NCBI RefSeq assembly: GCF_040222615.1 | Contig: NZ_JAVKCQ010000093.1 | Span: forward strand, 1 to 28,772 | Length of the DNA: 28,772 bases | DNA from: Haliea sp040222615 | Lineage (GTDB): Bacteria > Pseudomonadota > Gammaproteobacteria > Pseudomonadales > Halieaceae | Direction of reading: 5' to 3' | Part shown: positions 14,203 through 19,912 of the stretch, piece by piece | Numbering within the stretch: position 1 is the first letter of the stretch | Layout: each line of letters starts with the position of its first letter | Position numbers and translations under genes: made by a program | The notes under the pieces: generated by a model | What the model was told of the DNA's origin: nothing | What the model saw: only the letters and a program-made list of their open reading frames with translations | The model's database searches: none

Positions 14203-14670
14203 CTACAGTCCGTCAGTATGTCGTTGCGGCCAGAAGAACTGCAGGCTGGAGCGGGAAAATTTCCACTTCCCCTGCTCCTTTCGGTACTCCTCATCGTACA
14301 GTGCGAACCAGAGTATCGGGTTCTGCTCCGCCGGCAGATGGGTGACAACATCGATCAGGTAGCACGTTCCCCGCGCGCGATCAGCGGAGAGCAACTCAAT
14401 CTTGTGGTTGGTGTTGAAGTGTTGGGTTGAAAACGGCGGCGCCAGGTCGCCGGTAAAGTTGGCCCGGTAGTTTTCCAGAATCGTCTGTTTGCCCGACCAG
14501 GAGCCATAGGGCCCGTATTCACACAGGGCGTCGTCGGTAAAACAGGCAATAAGCTTGTCAAAGTCGCGCTCGTCCATGGCCTGGGAGTAGTCGATGCGCA
14601 ACTGACGGATTTCTTCAAGCTCAAGCAGGGTTCTCAAACGCGCGATTTCGGCGCTGCTCAACGGTTCCAT
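14203..14670 (-). CDS. SnoaL/NTF2-like protein (possible dehydratase, isomerase or ring-hydroxylase-type accessory)
   Basis: 155 aa, single alpha+beta barrel of the SnoaL-like superfamily. The N-terminal helix pair LELEEIRQLRIDYSQAMDERDFDKLIACFTDDA is the hallmark of the SnoaL_4-type group, in which a Tyr/Asp pair lines a polar pocket. The rest reads as curved beta strands (GTCYLIDVVTHL, WFALYDEEYRKEQGKWKFSRS). ATG 14670 has GGGAAGGGAAT just upstream. It is preceded by the P450 gene 87 bp away on the same strand, with a GC hairpin in between. Members of this fold catalyse dehydration, isomerisation or cyclisation of terpenoid, steroid or polyketide-like substrates, or have no enzymatic role; the substrate is not assigned. 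Confidence 0.8.
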   Translation of the reverse strand: MEPLSSAEIARLRTLLELEEIRQLRIDYSQAMDERDFDKLIACFTDDALCEYGPYGSWSGKQTILENYRANFTGDLAPPFSTQHFNTNHKIELLSADRARGTCYLIDVVTHLPAEQNPILWFALYDEEYRKEQGKWKFSRSSLQFFWPQRHTDGL

Positions 14671-14698
14671 ATTCCCTTCCCTCTGTGCATGCCCTGAT

Positions 14699-14717
14699 GC
14701 CGCGCTGTGTGCGCGGC
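14699..14717. repeat. GC hairpin between the P450 and SnoaL genes
   Basis: GCCGCGC (14699-14705), loop TGTGT, GCGCGGC (14711-14717): perfect 7-bp stem in the 87-bp gap. There is no U tract on either strand, so a simple intrinsic terminator is unlikely. It may stabilise the end of the upstream mRNA or be incidental. Confidence 0.3.
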
Positions 14718-14757
14718 TGGCAGCGGGTTGCGATGCCGGTGTGCTTGTTGCCCCTGG

Positions 14758-16002
14758 CTATCTTGCTGCCGCGGACTTCGCGGACTCGAAGGTAATTTCC
14801 AGCGTTTCCAGATTCCGCCCGAAGAAGCTCGGCGTGTACTTGTGCACCGTGTCCGGGTTCTTCAGGGCAATGCCCTGCAGTCGGTCGACGATCACCTGGA
14901 AGCTGATGATCAACTCCTGCCTGGCCAGGGGGGCGCCAACGCAGTGATGCCGGCCCACCCCGAACGCGAGGTGATTGCCGGCCTTTTTCCGGTGCAGATC
15001 AATGCTGTCTGCGTAGTGGAAAGCAGTGGCGTCCCGATTGGCGGCGCCAAAGCGGAGACTCAGGACATCCCCTTTACGGAAGTTGACGCCGCCTACGCTT
15101 GTGTCGCTGGTGACTTCTCGGAACATGCCCTGCGCCGGTGATTCCAGTCGAAGAGCCTCTTCCACAAAGGTGGGAATGAGCCCGGGGTCGTCGCGTAATG
15201 CTTGCAAGACCTGCGGCTGCTCGGCGAGCATGAGCATGCCGGCGGAAATGCCGGCGGTGGTTGTTTCGTTGCCCGAAGCCAACAGGTCGATAGTGACGAT
15301 GGACAGCAGCTCGTTCATGGGAATTTCCGAGCCGTCGCTGTAGTCGCTGGTAGCGAGTGTCGTCAGGATATCGTTTTGGGGCTCGCGCCGGCGCAAATCG
15401 ATTTGTTTCTTGAAGAAATGCTGCATCTCTACCACGAGTCGGGCGCACTCGATTTCGCGCTCTTTCTCGATCATCATGCCGAACGGCTCCACGATCGCAT
15501 CAGACCAGCGCTTAAAAATCTCGAGATCTTCCGCCGGTACGCCAATCTGCTCCGCAATGATAATCATCGGCAGTGGATGGGCGAACGCTTTGACAAATTC
15601 GCACTCGCCGTTCTGTTCGAAATCGTCGATCAGGGAATGCGCTGTTTGCTCGATGTAGGGCGCCATGGCGCGCACCTTGGCCGTGGTAAACAGCTGCGAT
15701 AACAATGCGCGTACTTTGGTGTGCCGAGGCGGATCCGAGGTGGAGCAGGAGGCCGTGGGTACCCAGCCATGGTTTTCGTAAACCGCCATGACTTCAGGCG
15801 TGGCCCCGTCGGGTTTCAACGCCAGTGGAGAAACGCCGCTGATAAACAGGTCGGGCTGGCGAATGATCTCTTTGCACAGCGCGTAGCTGGTGACCAGGTA
15901 AAAGCCGGTTTCGGGCATCCTGTAGATCGGTGCCTCGGCTCGCAAGCGTTTATAGAGGGGATAGGGGCAGGCCTGAACATTCGGGTCCATCAGGTTTTGC
16001 AT
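14758..16002 (-). CDS. Bacterial cytochrome P450 (class I type, soluble)
   Basis: 414 aa from ATG 16002 (AAGAAG eight bases upstream; GTG 16008 is the alternative). Heme-binding loop FGVGRHHCVG at about 347-356 with ligand Cys354. The I-helix has LASGNETTTAG (241-251), carrying the acid-Thr pair for oxygen activation, and the K-helix ExxR is Glu282-Arg285 (EEALRLESP). There is no N-terminal membrane anchor, as expected for soluble bacterial enzymes, and all family motifs are intact. It needs ferredoxin and a ferredoxin reductase, neither of which is adjacent. The same strand carries an MBL-fold hydrolase upstream and a SnoaL-like gene downstream, suggesting hydroxylation in a catabolic or modifying pathway. 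An inverted repeat 17-29 bp upstream of the ATG marks a probable promoter/operator. The CYP family and substrate are not assigned. Confidence 0.95.
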   Translation of the reverse strand: MQNLMDPNVQACPYPLYKRLRAEAPIYRMPETGFYLVTSYALCKEIIRQPDLFISGVSPLALKPDGATPEVMAVYENHGWVPTASCSTSDPPRHTKVRALLSQLFTTAKVRAMAPYIEQTAHSLIDDFEQNGECEFVKAFAHPLPMIIIAEQIGVPAEDLEIFKRWSDAIVEPFGMMIEKEREIECARLVVEMQHFFKKQIDLRRREPQNDILTTLATSDYSDGSEIPMNELLSIVTIDLLASGNETTTAGISAGMLMLAEQPQVLQALRDDPGLIPTFVEEALRLESPAQGMFREVTSDTSVGGVNFRKGDVLSLRFGAANRDATAFHYADSIDLHRKKAGNHLAFGVGRHHCVGAPLARQELIISFQVIVDRLQGIALKNPDTVHKYTPSFFGRNLETLEITFESAKSAAAR

Positions 16003-16018
16003 GGTCACATCTTCTTAT

Positions 16019-16031
16019 TTGTTCGGAACAA
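16019..16031. promoter_or_regulatory. Inverted repeat TTGTTC-N-GAACAA just upstream of the P450 gene
   Basis: Perfect 6-bp arms (16019-16024 and 16026-16031) around one base, 17-29 bp before the P450 ATG. It also fits the LysR-box pattern T-N11-A. TetR- or LysR-type regulators are candidates, and the nearby LysR gene is the obvious one. It implies a P450-SnoaL promoter separate from the MBL gene 114 bp upstream. Confidence 0.4.
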
Positions 16032-16116
16032 CTTAGAGTATCGCGTTCCTGCTGGAAGTCAAGCAAGGGGCCGGGCGACGCTGGCATGTGCGCCGCCCGC
16101 GCCGCCCGGGGGCGCG

Positions 16117-17187
16117 CTAGATCCGCTTGCGGGTCAGCCTGATCTCGTCGCTGTTGGCGGGCAGGGTGAAGCTGACCCCGTCTTCGCCGATGGTGTAGTT
16201 GGGGAAGATTTTTTCCGCCCCGTTGAGGAACAGGGCCCTCTGGCCCGGAATGACCAGCGGCGGAACGATGTGGTAGTAGAGCAGGTGGCCGACTCCGGCG
16301 TCGCGTGCGGTTTCCGCGGCTTCCACCGGGGTGGCGTGGTAATCGAGGATGTCGTGGGTGATTTTTGCCATGATCTCGTTACCCAGTTTGTTCGCCGTGT
16401 CGTGCATCATGTTGACGAGGTTGGGGGCGAGGGCCTCGTGTACCAGCAGGTCTACACCCTGCGCGAACTGTTCGATATTGGCCAGCTTCACCGTGTCACC
16501 GGTGATCAGCAGCGAGCGGCCCTTGTAGCGAAAACGGTAACCCACCGCGGGTTCTACCGGCGAGTGGTCCACTGCCAGCGCCTCTACCGTGAGCCCCCCT
16601 GCCTCGTAGACCAGCACCCGTTCGCCCATGGGCGGCGTGGCGAAGGGAAAGGCTTGCAGCCCGGCGGCGCTCAGGGGCGTGACAAGATCCCCGTGGTGCG
16701 CGTGGCGATAGCTGAAGTCCTGGGCATAAGCGGCATTGAAGCCGTCCACCACCCGCTCCACGCCGGGCGGGCCATAGACGGGCAGGGGCGTGAGGCTGTC
16801 CCCACCGGCCCAGCGCAGGGTGCCCAGTTCACCCAGGCCGTCGATGTGGTCCGAGTGGAAGTGGGTAAGAAATACGCCCTGTAGCCTGCCGGGCTGGTAT
16901 CCCAGTCGGGTAAGGTTGCGGGGGCTGTCCGTGCCCACGTCCACCACGAACAGCTGCTTGCCAGCAATGACTGCTACGCAGGGACCGGAGGCCCGGGGGG
17001 CGGGCATGGGGCCGCCGGCGCCGCACAGGGCCAGGTGCAGGCCGTCTTCCAGTTCCGCCACCCGGTCGGCGCCCATGCGGGCCATGAGGCCCCGCTCCAG
17101 CAAACGCGCGGCGATACCCGCTCGCTGGCTGTAGGCGACCAGTATCAGGACGGTGAGCAGGCCCAGTACCGCTACTGCCTTTTTCAT
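16117..17187 (-). CDS. Metallo-beta-lactamase-fold hydrolase, membrane-anchored or exported (RNase Z/arylsulfatase-like subgroup)
   Basis: 356 aa from ATG 17187, preceded by AAGGTG six bases upstream; the upstream in-frame ATG at 17220 is less likely. Residues 1-20 (MKKAVAVLGLLTVLILVAYS) form a signal peptide or N-terminal anchor. The metal site THFHSDHIDG (about 108-117) is the HxHxDH signature; later LLITGDTVK supplies the bridging Asp, VHEALAP follows, and the C-terminal His is probably in YHIVPP. GCG-like entry DGLHLALCGAGGP and the spacing resemble ribonuclease Z-type or secreted phosphodiesterase/sulfatase-like members. The predicted periplasmic location argues against RNA processing. 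It is first in the minus-strand run and divergent from the MarR gene. The substrate is unknown. Confidence 0.85.
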   Translation of the reverse strand: MKKAVAVLGLLTVLILVAYSQRAGIAARLLERGLMARMGADRVAELEDGLHLALCGAGGPMPAPRASGPCVAVIAGKQLFVVDVGTDSPRNLTRLGYQPGRLQGVFLTHFHSDHIDGLGELGTLRWAGGDSLTPLPVYGPPGVERVVDGFNAAYAQDFSYRHAHHGDLVTPLSAAGLQAFPFATPPMGERVLVYEAGGLTVEALAVDHSPVEPAVGYRFRYKGRSLLITGDTVKLANIEQFAQGVDLLVHEALAPNLVNMMHDTANKLGNEIMAKITHDILDYHATPVEAAETARDAGVGHLLYYHIVPPLVIPGQRALFLNGAEKIFPNYTIGEDGVSFTLPANSDEIRLTRKRI

Positions 17188-17431
17188 TATCTGCACCTTG
17201 TTGCGGAGGCGGGGCGGCAATCGTAGGCCAAGCCTCTGGTGGTGGCAAATTGATCAGCTGGGTCATTGCAGCTGGCCCTTTGAATGAGTGCACCAATCGG
17301 GGGCCTCAGGCTGCTCTCGAAAAAGCTCCAAGTGCACGGGGAGTGCGCTGTGTACCCGGTGCTGCATAGCGAATGGCTGCCTTCCCTCGATCAGCGCGAT
17401 ACTCCGCCAGTCTTATCAATCCAATAAAACA

Positions 17432-17459
17432 TTGACAACACAATATGCTCACATATACT
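17432..17459 (+). promoter_or_regulatory. Sigma70-type promoter of the MarR gene
   Basis: TTGACA (17432-17437), 16-bp spacer, TATACT (17454-17459), close to consensus and 32 bp before the MarR start. The rest of the 17188-17490 gap, shared with the divergent MBL gene, shows no gene. Confidence 0.7.
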
Positions 17460-17476
17460 GCACAACTCAAGTATAT
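17453..17476. promoter_or_regulatory. Inverted repeat ATATACT-N10-AGTATAT overlapping the MarR -10 element
   Basis: Perfect 7-bp arms at 17453-17459 and 17470-17476. The left arm contains the -10 box and the right arm lies in the predicted early transcribed region, just before the Shine-Dalgarno GGAAG. The position and dyad size suit a MarR dimer repressing its own promoter. Confidence 0.55.
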
Positions 17477-17490
17477 AGGAAGTAGTTATC

Positions 17491-17913
17491 ATGGAATCCA
17501 AATCCAAGTATGGGGCAATTAGCAAGAGCCTCTGGCTGAACTCGGCGATTATTTCTAAACATTTAGACAATAGCCTGGGTGCCATTCACGGCATAGGGTT
17601 AACGGAATACATGGTGTTGCTTAATCTGATGAAGGCCCCCAATCATGCACTTCGGCGCATAGATATCGCTGAAGCGCTGGCGCGAACAGCATCGGGAATC
17701 ACCAGAATGCTAATGCCTATGGAAAAAATCGGCCTTGTCACCAAGGAAACAAATGAGAGAGACGCCCGAGTGAGCCTGGTAAAGATAACTGCCGCGGGAG
17801 AAGAGTTGTTCAGGAATGCTTCGGTTACCCTCGATGCCAAGTCAGAATCACTTCTCAAGAACATAGATAACAAGTCTGCGGATAAATTATTGGTTCTATT
17901 ACAGGCAATATAA
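17491..17913 (+). CDS. MarR-family transcriptional regulator
   Basis: 140 aa, standard size for the family. AGGAAG lies eight bases before ATG 17491. The winged helix covers about residues 35-105: GIGLTEYMVLLNLMKAP, recognition region RRIDIAEALARTASGITRML, then the wing KETNERDARVSLVKITAAGEEL with the family's DxRxxLxxLT-like pattern. N- and C-terminal helices would form the dimer interface. The gene has its own consensus promoter overlapped by a dyad, so autorepression is likely. It is followed after 10 bp by the GFA gene, which it probably also controls. Its codon use is visibly more AT-rich than the flanking P450/MBL and kor genes, a sign of later acquisition. Confidence 0.9.
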   Translation: MESKSKYGAISKSLWLNSAIISKHLDNSLGAIHGIGLTEYMVLLNLMKAPNHALRRIDIAEALARTASGITRMLMPMEKIGLVTKETNERDARVSLVKITAAGEELFRNASVTLDAKSESLLKNIDNKSADKLLVLLQAI

Positions 17914-17923
17914 AGGTACCCAC

Positions 17924-18355
17924 ATGGCAATAATCAGCGGAAGTTGCGTTTGCGGAGCCGTGGAGTTCAGTGTTCAGGATAAATTTATTTACTCTGGCTA
18001 CTGTCATTGTTCCATGTGCAGAAAGTCTTCAGGCGCATCGGGAACAGCCATAGGCGGAATCCCTAAAGAACATTTCTCAGTCACAACGGGTGAAGAGCAT
18101 GTAAAGAGATTCAGTCGAAGCAAAGAATCTGTCTCTTGCTTTTGTACCAATTGTGGGTCGACGCTGTACGGCGAAAAACCAGCTACCGCTATGGTACATG
18201 TGAGATATGGTGCATTGAACAGTAGCCCGACACTCTTGCCCCAGGCGCATATGCATGTATCTTCAAAGGCAGATTGGTACGAGATCCTTGACGAATTGCC
18301 ACAGTTCAGCGAATTTCCACCGGGGGCTGTTCCGGTCGAGTCCGATGTTCGTTAA
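17924..18355 (+). CDS. GFA/CENP-V-type zinc protein (glutathione-dependent formaldehyde-activating enzyme-like)
   Basis: 143 aa. AAAGG overlapping the MarR stop serves ATG 17924, so the two genes form one operon. Zinc ligands follow the GFA pattern: Cys8 and Cys10 (SCVCGAVEF), Cys27, Cys29 and Cys32 (GYCHCSMC), Cys72, Cys74 and Cys77 (SCFCTNCGSTL). The prototype was described as speeding the condensation of formaldehyde with glutathione, but that activity is disputed and most members are uncharacterised. The fold normally ends near DELPQFSEFPPG, as here; the last residues (AVPVESDVR) look like read-through into foreign DNA after about 18330. A role in thiol or aldehyde stress under MarR control is plausible. 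It is AT-rich like its partner. Confidence 0.85.
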   Translation: MAIISGSCVCGAVEFSVQDKFIYSGYCHCSMCRKSSGASGTAIGGIPKEHFSVTTGEEHVKRFSRSKESVSCFCTNCGSTLYGEKPATAMVHVRYGALNSSPTLLPQAHMHVSSKADWYEILDELPQFSEFPPGAVPVESDVR

Positions 18356-18490
18356 TGCCGGGTCCATTCCCGACAACGCGTTGACCCTCATGCGCCAGGG
18401 CTCTTTTTCCAGTGCGATGACAATCACACCGCCCCGCGCTTTGTCGTCGATGGTGAACGTCGAGGCGACGAACGCAGGGAAGGGGCCGGC
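18345..18490 (-). pseudogene. Unrecognised gene fragment in frame after the AraC fragment
   Basis: Following the TGA at 18491-18493, the same minus frame stays open and reads FPAFVASTFTIDDKARGGV, then IVIALEKEPWRMRVNALSG and DPALTNIGLDRN. Composition and hydrophobic pattern look protein-like, but there is no start codon with a Shine-Dalgarno and the frame runs into the antisense of the GFA gene. I do not recognise the family. Most likely the tail of a gene cut at about 18330-18345 by the event that brought in or truncated the GFA side. Confidence 0.3.
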
Positions 18491-18610
18491 TCAGCGTCCC
18501 GCATCCAGATGTGTGTTTCTGTACTCAGCCGGCGACACACCGGTTTCCCGTTTGAACGCTGCATTGAAGGTGGAGACGGCCCTGAAACCGACTTCCATGG
18601 AAATCGTGAG
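18491..18610 (-). pseudogene. C-terminal fragment of an AraC-family regulator
   Basis: The minus frame ending at TGA 18491-18493 reads VLTISMEVGFRAVSTFN, then AAFKRETGVSPAEYRNTH. This is the second helix-turn-helix of an AraC/XylS domain, including the family signature VGFxxxSxFNxAFKxxxGxSPxxYR. Upstream of about 18610 the frame loses similarity (SSNPPQTSSS), so the first helix-turn-helix and the sensor domain are gone. It marks a decayed regulator gene. Confidence 0.7.
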
Positions 18611-18619
18611 AACAGCGCT

Positions 18620-18866
18620 GGACGAGGTTTGCGGCGGGTTGGAGGATGCCCGGATTGGATAACAGAGGCGTCACGCCAGGGCTCGGCTTTGCGGCCGCAT
18701 GGTTTGTGCTGATTGGCTACGTCGTCGGTGCATCCATCCAGGGTCGGAGCAGTCTGGCGCTGTGGCGGTTTCCTGTGACACGACCTGACCGGCTGTCTGG
18801 CGACTGGTCTTGCCTACCGCTACCGGTGGACGAGGATAAGCGCAAGGCAGCCCGCTGTATCCCTGC
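18620..18866. other. Gap without a supportable gene
   Basis: Open frames exist on both strands (for example plus 18646-19074, whose first part is hydrophobic), but none has a Shine-Dalgarno, recognisable motifs or consistent codon use, and the plus frame runs antisense through the real small gene at 18867-19094. I regard this as decayed sequence. Confidence 0.4.
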
Positions 18867-19094
18867 CTATCTCCGAGTAAACGCCGACAGACACTCCACC
18901 CCAAGCACCTCCATGCCGCCGTCATGCAGACGACGCAACAGCGACATTAGCCCTGCCTGGTCTATTCCGGCCAGCAACACCGAACTGGTGCCGTCGGGGC
19001 GGTGGCTGAGCTGCGCGCCGCTGACGTCCGCAAGCCAGCGATGGTCTATGTGGTTCTTGATCGATATTAGATAGCCTTGGCCGGCGGACGTCAT
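18867..19094 (-). CDS. Conserved small protein, 75 aa
   Basis: ATG 19094 with CGGAG six bases upstream. The sequence has the pattern of a widespread small cytosolic family: an opening short strand with Ile (YLISIKNHIDHRWLADVSGAQ), then LSHRPDGTSSVLLAGIDQAG and a helix LMSLLRRLHDGGMEVLGVE. The core motif 'hxDGtxxLxGxxxDQaxLxxLLxrlxdxGxxLlxv' is one I recall from many hypothetical proteins, often beside regulators or redox genes; no function is established to my knowledge. No signal peptide or membrane segment. Its stop faces the AraC fragment. Intactness amid decayed sequence suggests it is in use. Confidence 0.65.
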   Translation of the reverse strand: MTSAGQGYLISIKNHIDHRWLADVSGAQLSHRPDGTSSVLLAGIDQAGLMSLLRRLHDGGMEVLGVECLSAFTRR

Positions 19095-19135
19095 AGCGAG
19101 CTCCGAAAGAGTCAGGTCAGGCGAATTCCCCGTTT

Positions 19136-19711
19136 TTACCAGTGGTATGTCGCGGTGATACTGAATTGCCGACTGCCGGACGTGTCGCTGTCATCAATAT
19201 GCTTGATATTGAAATCGGCGTAGCGAAAATCGGTGCCAACCGAAAACTGCTGATTGATCCGATAGCGGAGGCCCAGGCCGGCCCAGTAGCCGGTACCGCG
19301 CCCATCGCCCGAGAGTTCGGGGTTCGCCCCGAACTTGGTTTCCGCATAGCCGAAAGCAAGGCCACCCCCGGCATAGAACTGAAAGCCGCTACCGCCGATA
19401 TCCCAGGCACGACGCACGCCCAGATGCAGTTCCGCTGTGTACCCTTCATAGGGATCAGCGCTGTCACTCTTGTCAATGCCGGTGCCGTGCAGATCGACAG
19501 CGATGCTGACCGGCCAGCTTGCTTTGCCGATATCCGCGATCAGGCTGATCGAGTCCTGTTCATCTGCGCGCTGCCACAGGCGGCTGTCCAGCTCTTTCGA
19601 GCCCAGCCCCAGTGCCACACTGCCAGTCCAGTCTTCCGCATTGGCAATATGGGCTTGACCCAGAATGGCCAAAACCAGCGCGGAGCGTTTGATGATCGAA
19701 GCGTTTTTCAT
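19136..19711 (-). CDS. Outer-membrane beta-barrel protein (OmpW/OMP_b-brl-like)
   Basis: 191 aa from ATG 19711, GGAGAG seven to nine bases upstream; a longer frame from 19828 has no support. Signal peptide of about 25 residues ending HIANA. The mature part alternates polar and hydrophobic residues in about eight strands with Gly-rich turns (GSGFQFYAGGGLAFGYAETKF, GYWAGLGLRYRINQQFSVG, YADFNIKHI) and ends in FSITATYHW, with the C-terminal aromatic used by the BAM complex. This is the pattern of a small eight-stranded barrel. The upstream gap carries a TATAAAT with a 6-bp dyad and a further 18-bp palindrome. Function (porin, adhesion or stress) is not assignable. Confidence 0.85.
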   Translation of the reverse strand: MKNASIIKRSALVLAILGQAHIANAEDWTGSVALGLGSKELDSRLWQRADEQDSISLIADIGKASWPVSIAVDLHGTGIDKSDSADPYEGYTAELHLGVRRAWDIGGSGFQFYAGGGLAFGYAETKFGANPELSGDGRGTGYWAGLGLRYRINQQFSVGTDFRYADFNIKHIDDSDTSGSRQFSITATYHW

Positions 19712-19824
19712 GTCGTGACTCTCCAATAGCCGTTCATATGTTGGTGCGGCTGCTCCTGGCGGGAGCCGCGTGATGCTGCAATGTTGACGGGGGAGAGAAT
19801 AGGGCGGGAGCTGATGAGCGCGGC

Positions 19825-19840
19825 TCACCAGATGTGGTGA
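19825..19840. promoter_or_regulatory. Dyad TCACCA-N4-TGGTGA next to TATAAAT upstream of the outer-membrane protein gene
   Basis: Arms 19825-19830 and 19835-19840. On the minus strand TATAAAT lies immediately upstream of the dyad, so it would sit at the start of the transcript or over the initiation region. No good -35 box is visible, which would suit an activated promoter. Confidence 0.35.
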
Positions 19841-19862
19841 TTTATAGGGTGATTTCGATTGG

Positions 19863-19880
19863 CCTGGCTGATCAGCCAGG
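19863..19880. repeat. Perfect 18-bp palindrome CCTGGCTGATCAGCCAGG
   Basis: It lies 33-50 bp past the stop of the LuxR gene in the minus-strand direction and upstream of the outer-membrane protein promoter region. As RNA it could fold as a 7-bp stem with a GATC loop, but no U tract follows. Terminator-like for the LuxR gene, or an operator. Confidence 0.4.
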
Positions 19881-19912
19881 TGGTCGCGCGCCGGAGGAGC
19901 CTGCAGCCGGCG

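Noticed and set aside
15721..16884. Plus-strand open frame of 387 codons
   Set aside because: It runs antisense across both the P450 and MBL genes, which have complete catalytic motifs.
18646..19074. Plus-strand 142-codon frame with a hydrophobic N-terminal part
   Set aside because: No ribosome site or family match, and its second half is antisense to the supported small gene at 18867-19094.
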